Of a stretch of DNA of 5,157 bases, positions 4,869 through 5,157 are shown one piece after another. Positions within the stretch are counted from its first letter, which is position 1, and the number at the start of each line of letters is the position of its first letter. The position numbers and the translations under genes are program-made. The notes beneath the pieces are model-generated. The model did no database searches. It was not told the DNA's origin and saw only the letters and a program-made list of their open reading frames with translations. This stretch comes from Nitrososphaerota archaeon. GTDB lineage: Archaea > Thermoproteota > Bathyarchaeia > Bathyarchaeales > Bathycorpusculaceae. The stretch is taken from contig JAIRJY010000041.1 in NCBI GenBank assembly GCA_031260365.1, forward strand, positions 1 to 5,157. Reading direction: 5' to 3'.

Positions 4869-5157
4869 ATGACACATAATAATGTTCCGTTTGACTTGAA
4901 AATTAACACTAAATTTAGTTCGCGAAATAGCAATCGTATACTTGCATTTTTAACTGTTTTACTGCTTGCAACTGCATTATTGCCTGCTTTTACGCTGCCT
5001 GTTATGGCGGAAACAGAAAATGTTACCTTTTTAGATGAAACAGGTAGCATGAAGTCAGTTTCAGCTACTGTTCTTGCTAGTCAAACAGATATGCTATCAA
5101 CGTTGACTGGTGGTTGGTATATAGTTAGAGGCGAGTTTAATGTTGGTGATAGGGTTG
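4869..5157 (+). CDS. N-terminal part of an exported surface/adhesin-like protein (partial, runs off the right edge)
   Basis: 96 codons are visible from the ATG at 4869. The first 47 residues are a signal peptide: a polar, basic n-region (KINTKFSSRNSNR), a hydrophobic core at about 24-38 (ILAFLTVLLLATALL) and an AxA-type cleavage end (PVMA before ETEN). The mature start 'NVTFLDETGS' followed by 'LTGGWYIVRGEFNVGDRV' matches the opening I know from large secreted proteins of gut bacteria and archaea. In those, 'GWYVVxGxVxxxxRITVxGDVHLIL' leads into right-handed beta-helix or carbohydrate-binding repeats. The rest of the gene is probably long and repetitive, and the product likely sits on or outside the cell surface. 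The exact domain content cannot be seen here. The strong Shine-Dalgarno upstream supports the start. Confidence 0.8.
   Translation, partial: MTHNNVPFDLKINTKFSSRNSNRILAFLTVLLLATALLPAFTLPVMAETENVTFLDETGSMKSVSATVLASQTDMLSTLTGGWYIVRGEFNVGDRV

Noticed and set aside
4733..5050. Minus-strand open frame of 105 codons
   Set aside because: Antisense to the signal peptide of the gene at 4869, which has much better start signals and family resemblance.

Overview
The window reads as an AT-rich accessory region of an archaeal genome. The best guess is a gut-associated member of Bathyarchaeia, such as the termite-gut lineages. The main support is the leftmost gene. Its exported protein has a Pro/Val-Gly-Val-Gly-Gln Ig-like domain, a 'REWYSIAGSW' linker and PQQ-type beta-propeller repeats, an architecture I associate with Bathyarchaeia. 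Further support comes from BRE/TATA-like boxes, oligo-T tracts at gene ends and GGTG / GTGAT Shine-Dalgarno matches. The taxonomic call is inference from family resemblance; no rRNA or tRNA gene is present to settle it.

Layout, left to right. (1) 1-1027, minus strand: 5' part of the exported beta-propeller protein. An in-frame TAG at 104-106 interrupts it, and recognisable propeller sequence continues to the window edge. (2) 1028-1129: compact divergent promoter region. (3) 1130-1945, plus strand: an exported protein of unknown function with a C-terminal Big_14-like Ig domain, resembling proteins I associate with gut Clostridia. (4) 1941-2055: a 39-bp near-perfect direct repeat with imperfect dyad symmetry. 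Its first copy overlaps the stop codon of gene 3. Oligo-T/A tracts follow between the convergent genes. (5) 2120-2687, minus strand: a RelB/RelE-type toxin-antitoxin pair with overlapping reading frames, preceded by an AT-rich inverted repeat that may be its operator. (6) 2688-3251: about 560 bp without a convincing gene, holding one hairpin and the promoter of the next gene. (7) 3252-4439, plus strand: an intact AAA+ ATPase of the AAA_14/DUF4143 family. (8) 4440-4868: about 430 bp of T-rich non-coding DNA with terminator-like tracts and a promoter. (9) 4869-5157, plus strand: the 5' end of another exported protein, probably a large surface beta-helix/adhesin-like protein, cut by the window edge.

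The genes do not form one pathway. The pattern is two or three exported surface proteins around a toxin-antitoxin pair and a DUF4143 ATPase, separated by long AT-rich spacers. That is typical of a variable island in a host-associated microbe. I see no transposase, integrase or convincing CRISPR array, and no clearly new multi-gene system. The points most worth a second look are the in-frame TAG, the 39-bp repeat pair, the bacterial-looking gene at 1130-1945 and the inverted repeat in the relBE promoter.
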